From Coptis chinensis (lineage: Eukaryota > Streptophyta > Magnoliopsida > Ranunculales > Ranunculaceae): a stretch of 64,000 bases of DNA. The notes beneath the pieces were generated by a model, which made no database searches, was not told where the DNA came from, and was given only the letters and a program-made list of their open reading frames with translations. Positions 1 to 10,575 of this stretch are shown piece after piece. The stretch lies in contig CM027377.1 in assembly GCA_015680905.1 (NCBI GenBank), forward strand, positions 19,492,501 through 19,556,500, written 5' to 3'. Position 1 is the stretch's first letter. Each line of letters begins with the position of its first letter. The position numbers and the translations under genes were made by a program.

Positions 1-370
1 AATGGCCGAAATCCGTGCTATTGGTCTTCATCAGATTAAATGGATTATCAGATCTAATTCAGTACAAAAGTATCCAAAGTTTACTTTTCTGTCTGAATTT
101 GATAGATTTTTAATCCTTACAGAATCCTTGGACAATTCTAATAAAACCAAATTCTTTGAGCAATTCAGCAGGATTAGCTCTTTGGCTCTTAGTCCAACAG
201 CTATGGAGATCCTCAAATTAATAGATGAAGAAGGACCTTATGAGTATCTTAAACATCTTGGGAACCTTTCCTCTGAGTCAGAACTAGAAGATGTGGATAA
301 TGACATCCTGATCCAAGTTGCTGAGAATCTACGCACTCAGCATAATGGCAGACACTATGGCCCAAATTAA
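1..370 (+). pseudogene. 3' end of type II third ORF, endogenous caulimovirid
   Basis: This open stretch is cut by the window edge. It encodes the C-terminal part of a protein of unknown function that also occurs on the minus strand at 6676-7030, where it follows the type II polyprotein. The shared segment includes SLALSPTAMEIL and a Glu/Asp-rich tail ending HYGPN. It is followed directly by the viral promoter region, so it marks the 3' end of a type II unit lying in tandem before the type I unit at 669-5903. The reading frame is open over the whole visible part. I recognise no domain. A role like that of caulimovirus ORF VI is possible from position only and is a guess. Confidence 0.6.
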
Positions 371-668
371 GGACCAGAAATAGAATCAGCAGCTGTATTC
401 ATTTTACTTTATCCAAGAAGGACCCATGAAAGGGACATTTCACCTTTTTCTTTTCTTTAAAGTCAAAAGGTAATGGAATAAAGTATCAAAAGGATTCTTA
501 TCCTTTGAAGACAGAAGAAAAAGACAAGTATGCTTTGTCAAGGTGGCCCAGTCGACTGCAACTATTGAAGCACACGTTGCCACTTCCTGTGCGGACTCCA
601 AATTATATTTTGAGTTCCGACTAGTATAAAAGGTATTAATCGAGTATGATCTCGACACACAGGACAAA
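371..668 (+). promoter_or_regulatory. Truncated endogenous caulimovirid promoter
   Basis: This is the shared viral promoter upstream of the type I copy on the + strand. TATAAAAGG lies at 625-633. Straight after the TATA box the sequence jumps to the middle of the movement-protein N-terminus (attaatcgagtatgatctcg), so the R region, primer binding site, leader and about the first 20 MP codons are missing compared with 24900-25830 on the other strand. This copy could not serve as a normal template. Confidence 0.7.
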
Positions 669-1615
669 ATGAATAAATGGACGATCCCTAATATGGATCC
701 CAAAACCATATATAAATATGGAAACTGGATTGAAAAATTGACCGATGAAAATTGCGGTAAAAAACTATGGAACAAACTATTAGTTTAAATTCCATGAGTA
801 ATAATTTAAATCTTTTAAGTCCTAGTGATTTATATCACCATGTGAAAAATTATAAATTTATTCACATAGGCCTAATCTGAGGTTGCTTTTCGCACCATTG
901 ACCCTTTTGGGTATGAATGCTTGTATTCAAGCAACACTTAGAGATGCTAGGTGTCTCGACTATTTACCGTCCCTTATGGGAGCAAGCGTAGAGACTAGTC
1001 TTTGTCATGGACCAGTCTATTTTGATGTCTATCCTAATTTAAGTTTAGCTTTATCGGATAGAAATCTTTATGATTCTCAGATCATTACAAATTCAAAGCT
1101 AAAGGTTATAACTTTTTACCTAGATCCAAGTGATAGGAATTACTTACGAATTCACTACAAGGTGTTACGGAGACTTTAACACCTAATGTAAAACATAAAA
1201 CTACACCACCAAGACTGTGTTAATAGACACAAATCTTTTAACTTCTAGTGTAGCAACCCGGGATGATTCCTTGGATTGAGATTCAATTTCGAAATCATGG
1301 ATTTGCAAAAAAAGCTTTGTTCAACCACCCAATCATTAATAATGATTTAGACCCGGATAGTCCAAACAAATGTAAGGTGAAGTTATATTGAACTTTAAGA
1401 AACCTTTTGTTGGAAGAAGTTTGTCTTTGAGGTCCTCTTACAAGATCTCTATACCACAATCTTCTAGGCATTGGGGTTTGGCTGAATCTACAACACAAGA
1501 CAATCAATCTCGTAGAAGAGATCCAGATCTCTAATCAACAAATACCACATGGTATTTATACCGCGACAAGCTAGGAATCTCCCACAGCGTCAGAGATGGA
1601 TTTTGTTTTATAGAT
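669..1615 (+). pseudogene. Movement protein remnant, type I copy A
   Basis: This is a broken copy of the 30K-superfamily movement protein seen more fully at 17449-18487. In caulimovirids this protein lets the virus pass through plasmodesmata. Blocks visible are an N-terminal piece with NKWTIPNMDPK, a core open at 883-1179 with SLCHGPVYFDVYPNLSLALS (the GPVYF/YP block is typical of caulimovirid MPs), and a C-terminal piece running into the polyprotein start. The reading frame is interrupted several times and the 5' end is lost through the deletion at the TATA box. The end of the frame overlaps the polyprotein ATG at 1614, as in the other copies. The family call rests on motif and position. Confidence 0.7.
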
Positions 1616-4397
1616 GGATTATACACCTTATGAAACTTATCAATTTTATAAATTAAAATATGAAGAGTTGAGTAAATATTTTACTCCTACAGAATTAAAG
1701 CCTATGCTTAGACCTTATGATGATTATTATGATTATCATCAGAGGAATTGTACTCCTCTGACAAAATGGTTTTGCTTAGAGTATCAGAATCATAAAATTC
1801 TTAATGGCAGAGTTGAGCGTGCAACTCTGAGAAAAGATATCAGTGATTTTCTTAAAGCCAAACAAGAGGCTAGGCTTATGGCCGAGGTAAAAATAGATTT
1901 ACCTAAGGAAAATACCTTAATTAAAAAGGAAAATAATTTACCTAATAGAGAGGTAATGCAAGAACAGGAAAGGATTGTTATTCCACCTGTTATCAAGGAG
2001 GATATTACTATTACAAAATGTAATTTTACTCCTACTAATAATTATATTGGAGTAATAGAATGTGAAACAAAACATTCTAAGGTGAACATGGATATGGTGA
2101 CTGTTCCTCCTCCAATAAAAAAGAAGGATAGTAACATACTAGTTACTAAAATCAATAATTCTAAGACTTATAAAAAACCAAAAAGTCTTAGAGAGAAGCA
2201 GCATTGGAAGAAACTTAGGCCTAAAGCCAAAGCTCTTCGTTTTTGTATAAAGTGTGATCATAATGGTCATAAGACTAGTCAGTGTTCTACTAGACCACAA
2301 GACTATGGTAATCTTTTGAAGATAAGAAAATTTAAGATTAATCCACAGGAAAAGATTTATGATCTTCATTATCTTCAAAACTTTATGACCTTACAGAACC
2401 TTGGTTCTTATAATCATATGAGACTTCCTAATACTTTATATAAAGGAAATTCTCATATCACTAGTATTCAGGATCTACAGTATGAGGTTAATAACCTTAA
2501 AACAGATATAAAAGCCTTAAAGACCAATAAGAATATGGTGGATAATTTTGAATTTCAGAATTATACTAAGGCTAATAACATTACATTCCAAAGATGGAAT
2601 GTCCATGTTAATTTAGTTATTAAAGGAGAATATACTCTCACTAATCATGTTGCCCTTATTGACAGTGGAGCAGATCTGAATTGTATTCAAGAGGGTTTAG
2701 TTCCTACTAAATATTTTGAGAAATCAACTCAAAATCTTTCCACTGCTAGTGGAGCACCTATGGAAGTTGCATACAAATTAACAGATGTATTCATCTGCAA
2801 AGAAGGACATTGTTTATCTACTACCTTTCTTCTGGTGAAAGATATGTCTCAGCATACTATTCTAGGAAATCCTTTCCTTAACTCTATCATGCCTATTACT
2901 AGTATCACTAATATAGGTATTCATGCAACTATTGATAAAAATAGAGTTATCTTTGAGTTCATAACTCCTCCAGTTCAAAAGCAGGTTGCTATGATTAATA
3001 CAAATCTAGTAGCTAAAGAAAGTCAATTAAACTTTCTCAAAGAAGAAATAACTTCTTTAAAATTACAGCAAAGACTCAACAGTAAGGAGTTTCAGAATAA
3101 AATTGAACAAATTAAAAATCAATTTATTACTGAAGTCTGTAGTGATATTCCCAATGCTTTTTGGGAAAGAAAGAAGCATATGGTTTCTTTACCCTATGAA
3201 TCTAGCTTTAATGAACAGTTTATTCCCACTAAGGCTAGACCTAGTCAAATGAAATCAGAATATTTGACTTTATGCCAGACAGAGATCCAGAGTCTTCTGG
3301 ATAAGAAGTTGATTACTCCAAGTAAATCTCCTTGGAGTTGTACAGCTTTTTATGTCAATAAGGCAGCTGAAAAAGAAAGAGGTGTTCCCAGACTGGTTAT
3401 TAATTTTAAACCTCTTAATACTGCCTTACAATGGATTAGATATCCTATTCCTAATAAAAAGGATTTATTAGATCGTTTATCTACAGCGATCATCTTCTCA
3501 AAGTTTGACCTTAAGTCAGGTTACTGGCAAGTCCAGATTGCTCCTGAAGATAGGTATAAAACTGCTTTTACAGTACCCTTTGGACATTATGAATGGACAG
3601 TAATGCCCTTTGGTTTAAAGAATGCTCCCTCTGAATTTCAGAATATTATGAATGAGATTTGCAATCCTTATTCGGATTTTGCTATAGTCTATATTGATGA
3701 TATTCTAATTTATTCTAAATCTCTAGAACAGCATATTAAGCATTTAAAGATATTTAAAGAGCTTATTAAACGTAATGGTTTAGTAGTATCGGCTCCAAAA
3801 ATGAAGTTGTTTCAAACAACGGTGCGTTTTCTTGGGCATAATATTACTGAAGGGAAAATTAGTCCTATAGACAGAAGTATTGAGTTTGCTTCTAAATTTC
3901 CTGATGAGATTTTAGACAAAACTCAATTACAAAGATTTCTTGGGAGTCTGAATTATTTGGCAGACTATTATAAAAATCTTTCACAGGATACCTCTATTCT
4001 ATACTCCAGATTAACAAAGGTTCCAACCCCTTGGAGTACAGCTCATACTAAGGCGGTACAGAAAATTAAGCTTAAGGCAAAACAATTACCTTGCCTATCT
4101 TTGCCTAATTTTAATTGGTTAAAAATTGTGGAAACAGATGCTTCTAACCTTGGCTATGGTGGCATCTTAAAACAGAAGAATCCTATCTCTAGTAGAGAAG
4201 AATTAATCCGTTTTACTTCTGGAACTTGGAAGAAAGCACAAATTAATTATTCTACTATTAAACAAGAAATTTTGTCCTTGGTAAAGTGTATTCATAAATT
4301 CCAGGATGATTTACTGAATCAAAAGTTCTTGGTACGTATTGATTGTAGTGCTGCTAAAAACAGTATTCTGAAAAGATATCAAGAATATTGCTTCTAA
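1614..4397 (+). CDS. Endogenous caulimovirid type I polyprotein (CCHC-protease-RT-RNase H), 927 aa
   Basis: This is the longest intact frame in the viral array. Order of domains: an N-terminal region of unknown role (1-200), zinc knuckle CIKCDHNGHKTSQC (211-224), retropepsin-like protease with DSGA at 350-353, reverse transcriptase with YIDD at 693-696, and RNase H starting near D842. In the family it would process itself and copy pregenomic RNA into DNA. The start is the ATG that overlaps the end of the upstream MP frame by about 20 bases, an arrangement kept in three copies. Compared with the minus-strand copy at 21095-23969, the RNase H frame shifts near 4355 and ends early, so the product would lack the RNase H C-terminus. 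No coat-like domain lies between the N-terminus and the protease, unlike the type II unit. No integrase is visible, which fits a pararetrovirus rather than a gypsy element. Confidence 0.85.
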   Translation: MDYTPYETYQFYKLKYEELSKYFTPTELKPMLRPYDDYYDYHQRNCTPLTKWFCLEYQNHKILNGRVERATLRKDISDFLKAKQEARLMAEVKIDLPKENTLIKKENNLPNREVMQEQERIVIPPVIKEDITITKCNFTPTNNYIGVIECETKHSKVNMDMVTVPPPIKKKDSNILVTKINNSKTYKKPKSLREKQHWKKLRPKAKALRFCIKCDHNGHKTSQCSTRPQDYGNLLKIRKFKINPQEKIYDLHYLQNFMTLQNLGSYNHMRLPNTLYKGNSHITSIQDLQYEVNNLKTDIKALKTNKNMVDNFEFQNYTKANNITFQRWNVHVNLVIKGEYTLTNHVALIDSGADLNCIQEGLVPTKYFEKSTQNLSTASGAPMEVAYKLTDVFICKEGHCLSTTFLLVKDMSQHTILGNPFLNSIMPITSITNIGIHATIDKNRVIFEFITPPVQKQVAMINTNLVAKESQLNFLKEEITSLKLQQRLNSKEFQNKIEQIKNQFITEVCSDIPNAFWERKKHMVSLPYESSFNEQFIPTKARPSQMKSEYLTLCQTEIQSLLDKKLITPSKSPWSCTAFYVNKAAEKERGVPRLVINFKPLNTALQWIRYPIPNKKDLLDRLSTAIIFSKFDLKSGYWQVQIAPEDRYKTAFTVPFGHYEWTVMPFGLKNAPSEFQNIMNEICNPYSDFAIVYIDDILIYSKSLEQHIKHLKIFKELIKRNGLVVSAPKMKLFQTTVRFLGHNITEGKISPIDRSIEFASKFPDEILDKTQLQRFLGSLNYLADYYKNLSQDTSILYSRLTKVPTPWSTAHTKAVQKIKLKAKQLPCLSLPNFNWLKIVETDASNLGYGGILKQKNPISSREELIRFTSGTWKKAQINYSTIKQEILSLVKCIHKFQDDLLNQKFLVRIDCSAAKNSILKRYQEYCF

Positions 4398-4514
4398 ATA
4401 GATTTTTTTGCAGGATGGCAAGCGGATCTTTTCGCCGATTTTTGATATTGAATATATCAAAGGTAATTCTAATTCTTTGCCAGATTTTCTAACTAGAGAA
4501 TTCTTGCGGGGATC
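4398..4514 (+). pseudogene. Out-of-frame RNase H tail of type I polyprotein
   Basis: Coding similarity to the RNase H C-terminus of copy B (FAGWQADLS, then FDIEYIKGNSNS) continues here in a different frame after the break near 4355 and after further small changes. It ends just before the third ORF. This shows copy A was once full length and has decayed. Confidence 0.6.
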
Positions 4515-5903
4515 ATGAGCACCTCTCGAGAGGGCAAAGGCGTGGTTATACCACAAGAGGCGGGGAAAAAGCAAAGGAAAATATAATTTCCTTGACAATA
4601 AGGAGCAATTTCCTCCGTTATCACAAAGAAAAGGAAAGTCAATGATGAAGAGGTCATCCTTACTCCTCGACTCCTTATGTCCCTAATAAAAGGGCAGATC
4701 AAACAGTCATTTATCTTCAACCGGAGATGAAGCGTGGATGCCCGATCCTTGGGAAATTCAAAGAAGATATTTTGACACACGCAGAAAGATCCCCGTTGTT
4801 GACGGCAAACATAGATATATCTATGAAGAAATTTTAGCTTCGGCTACCTCGGTATGGATATTCACCATAATGCTACAAAGATCCCGATTCGAATATAGTC
4901 CGATCTCTTACAAGAAAGCCATCTTTAAGAGAATTATCTCTTACAATGAGTGGGGTTTGGACCCCAACAAGTGTCGAAAATTGAGTTAAACCAAATATCC
5001 TATATAACTACTGGGACTATATCTCAGCTTTTACTAATGTGTTTTTCTATCAGAATTCTCACAGGAAACACTCATGGTTTATCAAGCTATGCCCACAGTC
5101 CATCAAGACTGACTATCCATATTGGATCTTTCAATGGTGGGAGTATTTTGGTCCAGAATTGGATATTCTCCCGGAGAATCTTTTAGATATTTTTCTAAAA
5201 TGGACTGACAATCATCCTCAGCTGAAAGGCAATGATAAGATGCCAAGAGGATTATCATCCTTGACCTTTTTTACCATATATGGTATTCCTTGGATTTTCA
5301 AGTGGGATTTTAGTTGTGAATATAATCACCTTAAAATTCCAGTCCTGAAGAGAAAATTCTATTCAAGATGGTGGATTTCTTTTCAAACGGATGAAGCCAT
5401 CATCGGCGATGAGAATGATTTGAAATCATTCATAGAACAACTCTCGAAATTAATCCCGAGGAAGATGTGGATCTGAGGGAATCCTTTCGATATGATGAAG
5501 AATCTTATCAAATTTCAGAATCCCAGTTTCTCTGATAGCCAAATCAATGAGTTATGCATGGAGAAGCTTAAAAATCATTTTGTAAATTCCTTTAAGTTAC
5601 CAGTTTTGGAATCCTGTGGTACTAAGGAAATTTCATCCTCGAAAAATGCAATGCTATCTTCTCAATGATGATGTTTCCATGACATCAATTAATAGTCGGG
5701 AAGAAGCAAACCCGGTTTGCTTGCTTAGCGGAGAAGGTCAGCCCGAAGAAGAATTGGGTGACAATTTTGATATTACAGAAGCAATAACCCAGTTATATCC
5801 AAGCTCTTCCAAGACTCCTGAAGAACCTATGGACATATGGGCCAAGTTCAAAGAAGCTCTTAAGGCAAAACAGGAATCCAAGACTACTTCCTTTAAAAAG
5901 TAA
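4515..5903 (+). pseudogene. Type I third ORF, copy A (function unknown)
   Basis: This frame begins at an ATG at 4515 (MSTSREGKG) and is broken by several frameshifts before closing at 5903. Open pieces are 4738-4989, 5039-5476 and 5616-5903. Recognisable blocks include VVDGKHRYIYEEILASATS, ISYNEWGLDP, WIFQWWEYFGPELDILPENL, LSSLTFF and the acidic tail ending KQESKTTSFKK. The same protein is encoded by the minus strand at 19619-21075 and 26181-27029. I know of no named domain. Its place after RNase H matches the position of the caulimovirus transactivator/viroplasmin ORF, but no sequence similarity to that protein is visible to me, so function is left open. Confidence 0.6.
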
Positions 5904-6305
5904 GGAAGTTCAGGTTTACACGGCAAATTTTTAGAATACCAAAGATAATAATAATTATCTTTTCAGCATAATGGCAGACACTATGGCCCAAATTAAGGAC
6001 CAGAAATAAAATCAGCATACTACTTACGGTGTATTCTTATTACTTTATCCAAGAAGGACCCATGAAAGGGACATTTCACCTTTTCTTTCCTTTAAAGTCA
6101 AAAGGTAATGGAATAAAGTATTAAAAGGATTCTTATCCTTTGAAGACAAGTAAAAGACAAGTATGCCTTGTCAGGTGGCCCAAACCCGGTCATTTGCAAC
6201 TATTGAAGACAGCGTAGCCACTTCTGTCGCGGACTCCAAATTATATTTTGAGTTCCGACTAGTATAAAAGGGATACCTCACCCTTGTTGAGGGCATCCAA
6301 TATTT
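5904..6305 (+). promoter_or_regulatory. Promoter/R region at the 3' end of type I copy A
   Basis: After the third ORF comes a short spacer, then the block starting cataatggcagacactatgg that is shared by both unit types, then about 270 bases leading to TATAAAAGGG at 6263-6272. The sequence breaks off shortly after the presumed transcription start, within the R region near 6305, where an inverted copy begins. Only one such region separates neighbouring genomes, as expected for tandem pararetrovirus copies and not for an LTR element with two LTRs of its own. Confidence 0.7.
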
Positions 6306-6700
6306 TATATGGATGGAAGTGTATGTTACAAGGGGAGATAGAGAGCACTCTTAGCAAACTAGAAAGAAAATTGAAAGGTAAAATATTGGATGCCCTCAAC
6401 AAGGGTGATGTATCCCTTTTATACTAGTCGAACTCAAAATATAATTTGGAGTCCGCGAGGAAAGTGGCTACGTGTGCTTCATAATTGCGGTCGACAAAAT
6501 ACCTTGACAAAGCATACTTGTCTTTTTACTACTCTTCAAAGGATAAGAATCCTTTTGATACTTTATTCCACTACCTTTTGACTTTAAAGAAAAGAAAAAA
6601 GGTGAAATGTCCCTTTCATGGGTCCTTCTTGGATAAAGTAATAAGAATACAATTTCTTGATTCTATTTACGGTCCTTAATTTGGGCCATAGTGTAATGCG
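5960..6700. repeat. Large inverted repeat joining + and - viral copies
   Basis: The promoter block at about 5960-6305 is repeated in opposite orientation at about 6378-6700, leaving a spacer of roughly 70-100 bases. Matching arms include TATAAAAGGG at 6263-6272 (+) and 6414-6423 (-), and cccttgttgagggcatccaa on both sides. A transcript across this point would fold into a hairpin with arms of around 300 bases. The join turns the array from + to - orientation. Confidence 0.8.
6306..6675 (-). promoter_or_regulatory. Promoter/R region of type II unit (minus strand)
   Basis: This minus-strand copy of the shared viral promoter follows the type II third ORF. TATAAAAGGG occupies 6414-6423 and the R region continues to about 6306, where it meets the inverted copy from the + strand. 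The AATAAA signal and primer site seen in the other two minus-strand copies are not reached before the join. Confidence 0.7.
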
Positions 6701-8175
6701 CCATTATCTTTGAGTCGTAGATTCTCAGCAACTTGGATGAGGATGTCATTATCCACATCTTCTAGTTCTGACTCAGAGGAAAGGTTCCCAAGATGTTTAA
6801 GATACTCATAAGGTCCTTCTTCATCTATTAATTTGAGGATCTCCATAGCTGTTGGACTAAGAGCCAAAGAGCTAATCCTGCTGAATTGCTCAAAGAATTT
6901 GGTTTTATTAGAATTGTCCAAGGATTCTGTAAGGATTATAAATCTATCAGATTCAGACAGAAAAGTAAACTTTGGATACTTTTGTGCTGAATTAGATCTG
7001 ATAAACCATTTAATCGATGAAGACCAATAGCACGGATTTCGCCATTTCTCCTCGATCCTGTCTTCTCAACTGTAATTATATGAAATTTCTCCTTAGATTC
7101 GAAGAGAAATAACTCTTGATATGTCATCAAAAGGTCTCGTTTATGGATTTGGACCAAAAATACTTGCGGGATAAGTTTCATCTTACGTATATTCGGACAA
7201 GCCGTAATAAATTCCGCGAAACAGATTTCCACGCCATTTTATCATAGTATTTTCTATGGCCTGAACCAACGGTGAAGGCAGGAATGTTCTGTCATTAGTT
7301 CCTGCTTCCAAAGATACTTCTGTACTGATGGTTATGGATTTAATAAATCCCATCTCTAGTAATTCATCAAAAAACATATCTTCAGGACCAAAATATTGCC
7401 AAAATGTGGCAGGAAGGAAGATATGAAGACTAGGATGTATACTGTGAGTGCCTTCAGTAATATGGGCAATACCTTTTATAATCAAAGGGCAAGAACCCAA
7501 AACTATTGAATTCCAATTATTAATCCATCTCTGAAAATGTGAAGGAGGAAGATTTTGGATTAATTCAGGTAAAGGTGCTGGAAGGGAAATTTTGGCTTTA
7601 TTCCAAAAATATTCTGAAAAGTCTTTGGAGAGAATACTCCAAGCCACACAATCAAGGGATCTTTTTGAACTATTGGTTTTATCAACCTGAGACCAAGGCT
7701 TGATTGAGTTCTGGTTAAGCTTGCTAAAATATTTAGCAGTGATTTTAAGAATCTGGATAAGATCTTTTTTATTATGCTGATCAAAGGTATTGATAACATT
7801 GTCCAAAATGGACTTCTGAAAGCTGTGAAGCTTTTGATGTGTAAAGAACTTATGTCGGTTATCATAGACATAAGGTAACTCTAGATCATCAAATCGTACT
7901 TTTCTTTTACCAGTACTTTTAGACTCTCTAGAAAATTTATGCGAAGAACTCGCATAAGTGCTGAAAGGTTCAGACTCCAAGGATTTACCCTTGTTGATGC
8001 TGTTAGAAATACCAACAGACTCCTGGGAATGATCCCAGTTAAGGAGGCCTAAATTGTCCTCAAGAATGTTGATAATCTCAACATTAGCAGTATCCTGAAA
8101 GGATTCAGAGTCCTTAAAAGGTTGCTCTGTGTGCTGTCCATATAATGGATTCTCCAACGAACCAAATTGGAGCAT
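6676..8175 (-). pseudogene. Type II third ORF (function unknown)
   Basis: The frame starts with an ATG at 8175 and is open to 7183 (330 codons), then continues in other frames at 7232-6936 and 6921-6676. Visible blocks are a Ser-rich N-terminus with KRKVRFDDLELPYVYDNRHK, a middle part with FWQYFGPEDMFFDELLEMGF and the same tail (SLALSPTAMEIL ... HYGPN) as at 1-370. The W-x-YFGPE motif is the only resemblance I see to the type I third ORF; whether the two are distant homologues is open. It lies between the type II protease end and the promoter, the place held by the third ORF in type I units. At least two frameshifts make this copy inactive. Confidence 0.6.
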
Positions 8176-8400
8176 TCTGAATTCTGTAAAGAGACATTCA
8201 ATTATGTCTTAGATATACAGGATATAATCCCGGAGAAATATTCTCTGAATAATGAAGAGTATATTATTTCCAAAATATTTGGATACTCATAAAGCCTTTG
8301 TTTGTGAATTATATTTCACAATCTTGGATCTTCCTGTTCTGCAAAGAAGAAGAGATAAATTCGAAGACCAAAGGATGATCCTCAAAGTTAGTGCAAATAC
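8176..8400 (-). pseudogene. Type II protease 3' part beyond the LINE
   Basis: Read on the minus strand, this stretch continues the protease frame that the LINE interrupts at 14585. The block VFEFIS here matches the same place in type I (VIFEFIT), and a stop follows soon after. No reverse-transcriptase sequence lies between this point and the third ORF, so the type II unit ends its polyprotein after the protease, unless a deletion removed more. Confidence 0.6.
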
Positions 8401-8401
8401 C

Positions 8402-8416
8402 ATAATTGTCAATTTT
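8402..8416. repeat. LINE target-site duplication, 3' side
   Basis: ataattgtcaatttt stands here directly beside the LINE poly(A) tail and is repeated exactly at 14585-14599 at the LINE 5' end. Some of the final T residues may be shared with the tail. Confidence 0.9.
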
Positions 8417-8430
8417 TTTTTTTTTTTTTA
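8411..8430 (-). other. LINE poly(A) tail
   Basis: A run of about 18 T on the + strand is the 3' poly(A) of the LINE, beside the target-site duplication. Confidence 0.85.
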
Positions 8431-8470
8431 AAATTAAGCTAGGGTTAGGCAGACCCCCACCTGTATTGAT

Positions 8471-9178
8471 TCAACCGTTTCGTACATATATTTGTCCACT
8501 TACATCCTCATTTACAATACATTGTAGTCTATGATCTAGTGGAGGGACAAACTGTACAACAAAATTAGTTGCATCATGATGTGAAGCTAAGTAGTCCGCT
8601 GCTCGGTTCACTTCTCTATAGACATGGGAGAAGGATAGAAAAGTGAACTCCGATCGTTTCATATCTATAGGTTTGATCATGTCCATGCAGAACCAAGGAG
8701 GTTTCTCCAACTTGTTGATGGCATTCACAGCTCTCAGAGAGTCAGACTCGACCTCCACTTCCTTATAGCCTTCTGCGATACATCTCTGTAGGCATATGTT
8801 GATAGCTTTGATTTCCTGAAATAGCACAGACGCCATGCCTCCACTGCCACTGAATCCTGCTAACACATGACCCTCTTTGTCTCTGATAACTCCGCCATGT
8901 CCTGCTCCCTTACTGCTCACTGCACCATCGGTATTGGCCTTCACTCGCCTGCCATTTGGACCCCTCCATACACATTCTACTTGCCTTTGTATCATATATT
9001 TGGGGTCGATGTTAAGACTCTGAAACAGGTTCCTAACTCTTGCCGTATCCTTGACTGCTGGCCTTAAGACTTGCAGGTAATTCCTTGTGTCTCGCATCAT
9101 CTTCTCATAAAGGTTTTGGGCTGTCCTGGCAGCATGCTGAAATCTTCTATCGTTCCTTTCCTTCCATAGGTATGCCAC
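8471..9178 (-). pseudogene. LINE ORF2 C-terminal RNase H domain
   Basis: The plant-type RNase H (RVT_3-like) of the LINE is encoded here. ANTDGAVS carries the first catalytic Asp, QEIKAINICL the Glu and VESDSLRAV the second Asp, with VNRAADYLAS near the end. Plant L1 elements commonly carry this domain, which removes RNA from RNA:DNA hybrids. It is in the same frame as the RT C-terminal part (9269-10429) but separated from it by stop codons at about 9179-9270. The final frame closes some 50 bases before the poly(A) tail. Confidence 0.88.
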
Positions 9179-9268
9179 TGCTGCACAGAAAAAGACCTTG
9201 TAGATCTCCCCTAGCTCATCCTCTTTGCAAATGCGAAGGATAGACGACCCACTCCCTTCTTTGTGCGG

Positions 9269-10429
9269 TTATCTCAGGTTGATGCCGAAAGCGATGCGCT
9301 TGACTCTAGCTAGGACTTCCTCAGAGCATACACATTCAAAGAACAAATGCCCTGAGAATTCGCGGCTATTGTTGCATAGGCAGCAAGCTGAAGTTTGGAG
9401 GATTTTCCTGTGTACGAGTCTGTCCTGGGTGGGAAGACTTTGGGAGAACAGCTGCCATGTAGAGAAAGAGTGTCTAGGCATCACCCACTTACCCCACACC
9501 AACTTATGCCATCTCATCTTTCCCTTCTCTGGTGACAGCGCCTGGTACGCATTGTGTGAGGTGAACTGTCCACTCAAATGCGGTGTCCACACTATATGAT
9601 CGTGAGCGAGATGTTTGTTGATGTCCACCTCTTGGATCACCGCCTTTAAGGTTTGAGATTGCATCTGATTGACTGCATCAGTCCATTCCCCATTAGAAAT
9701 GATAACACTGACCTTAGCATCTAGTGGAAAATCCCATTCTGCCTTTGCTTCAGTGTCTTCGAGTAGCGGTGATCTTGAGCACCAAATGTCGTGCCACAGC
9801 AGCGTTTCTTCCCCTTTTGCAATGGAATATCTGATGAGTTTCTTGGCTGCGGTTCTATTATTCAAAATACTTCGCCATGTCCAGGAACAGTCTCGAGGCA
9901 CTCTCATAGTCCAAAAGAAGTTGGACTTGATGTGTTGTTTCCAGATCCAATCTACCCAGATGGTGTCTTCTTTAGAGATTATTTTGAAAATCAGCCCACA
10001 ATGCGCACCCACGTTCCATCTATGAACATTCATAATTCCCAGCCCACCTTCTTCCTTTGTTTGACAAACTGTGCTCCAGCTCGCCTGGTGCAGCCCTTTT
10101 CTATTATTTGTGCCAGTCCAAAGGAATTTTGCACAAATACTTTCCACTTGCTCGAGTACTGTCTTGGGCAGAATGAAGGTTCTTGCCCAATATGTGTGAA
10201 ATGATAGCAGGATGGACTTTATCACCTGTAATCGACCCGCATGAGATAAAACTCTTGATTTCCAGTTGGTAATCTTGCGTGTGACCTTCTCTACCAGAGG
10301 TTGGCATTCCTTGATACCCAATCGGGCGGAGATGAGGGGAAGGCCGAGATATTTCACTGGGGGTTTGATCAAGTCAACCTCTAAAATGTTAGCCAGAGCA
10401 CTCGCCTCTTGGTCATTTAAACCTCCCAC
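9269..10429 (-). pseudogene. LINE ORF2 post-RT region with zinc-binding domain
   Basis: This open segment covers the region after the RT fingers/palm. It includes VKYLGLPLIS and LGIKECQPLVEKV, the L-x-x-AGR-x-xLIKSIL-like thumb segment, the GGLGIMNVHRWN block and a zf-RVT-like region near the end (CCLCNN...GHLFFEC). It lies in a different frame from the RT core upstream, so a frameshift sits between 10430 and 10576. The FADDV catalytic motif is readable on the minus strand at about 10540-10555, inside that break zone. Confidence 0.85.
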
Positions 10430-10575
10430 AAGTAGAGTTGTCTTGTGCTTGTTGATCTGTAACCCAGTAGCCTTTCCAAAAATTTCGGAGCCAGTCTTTC
10501 ATGGCTTGCATGGGACGCCCTCACCCTTACGTAACGTAAAGAACATCATCTGCGAAAAAGCCAAGTGAGATGACT

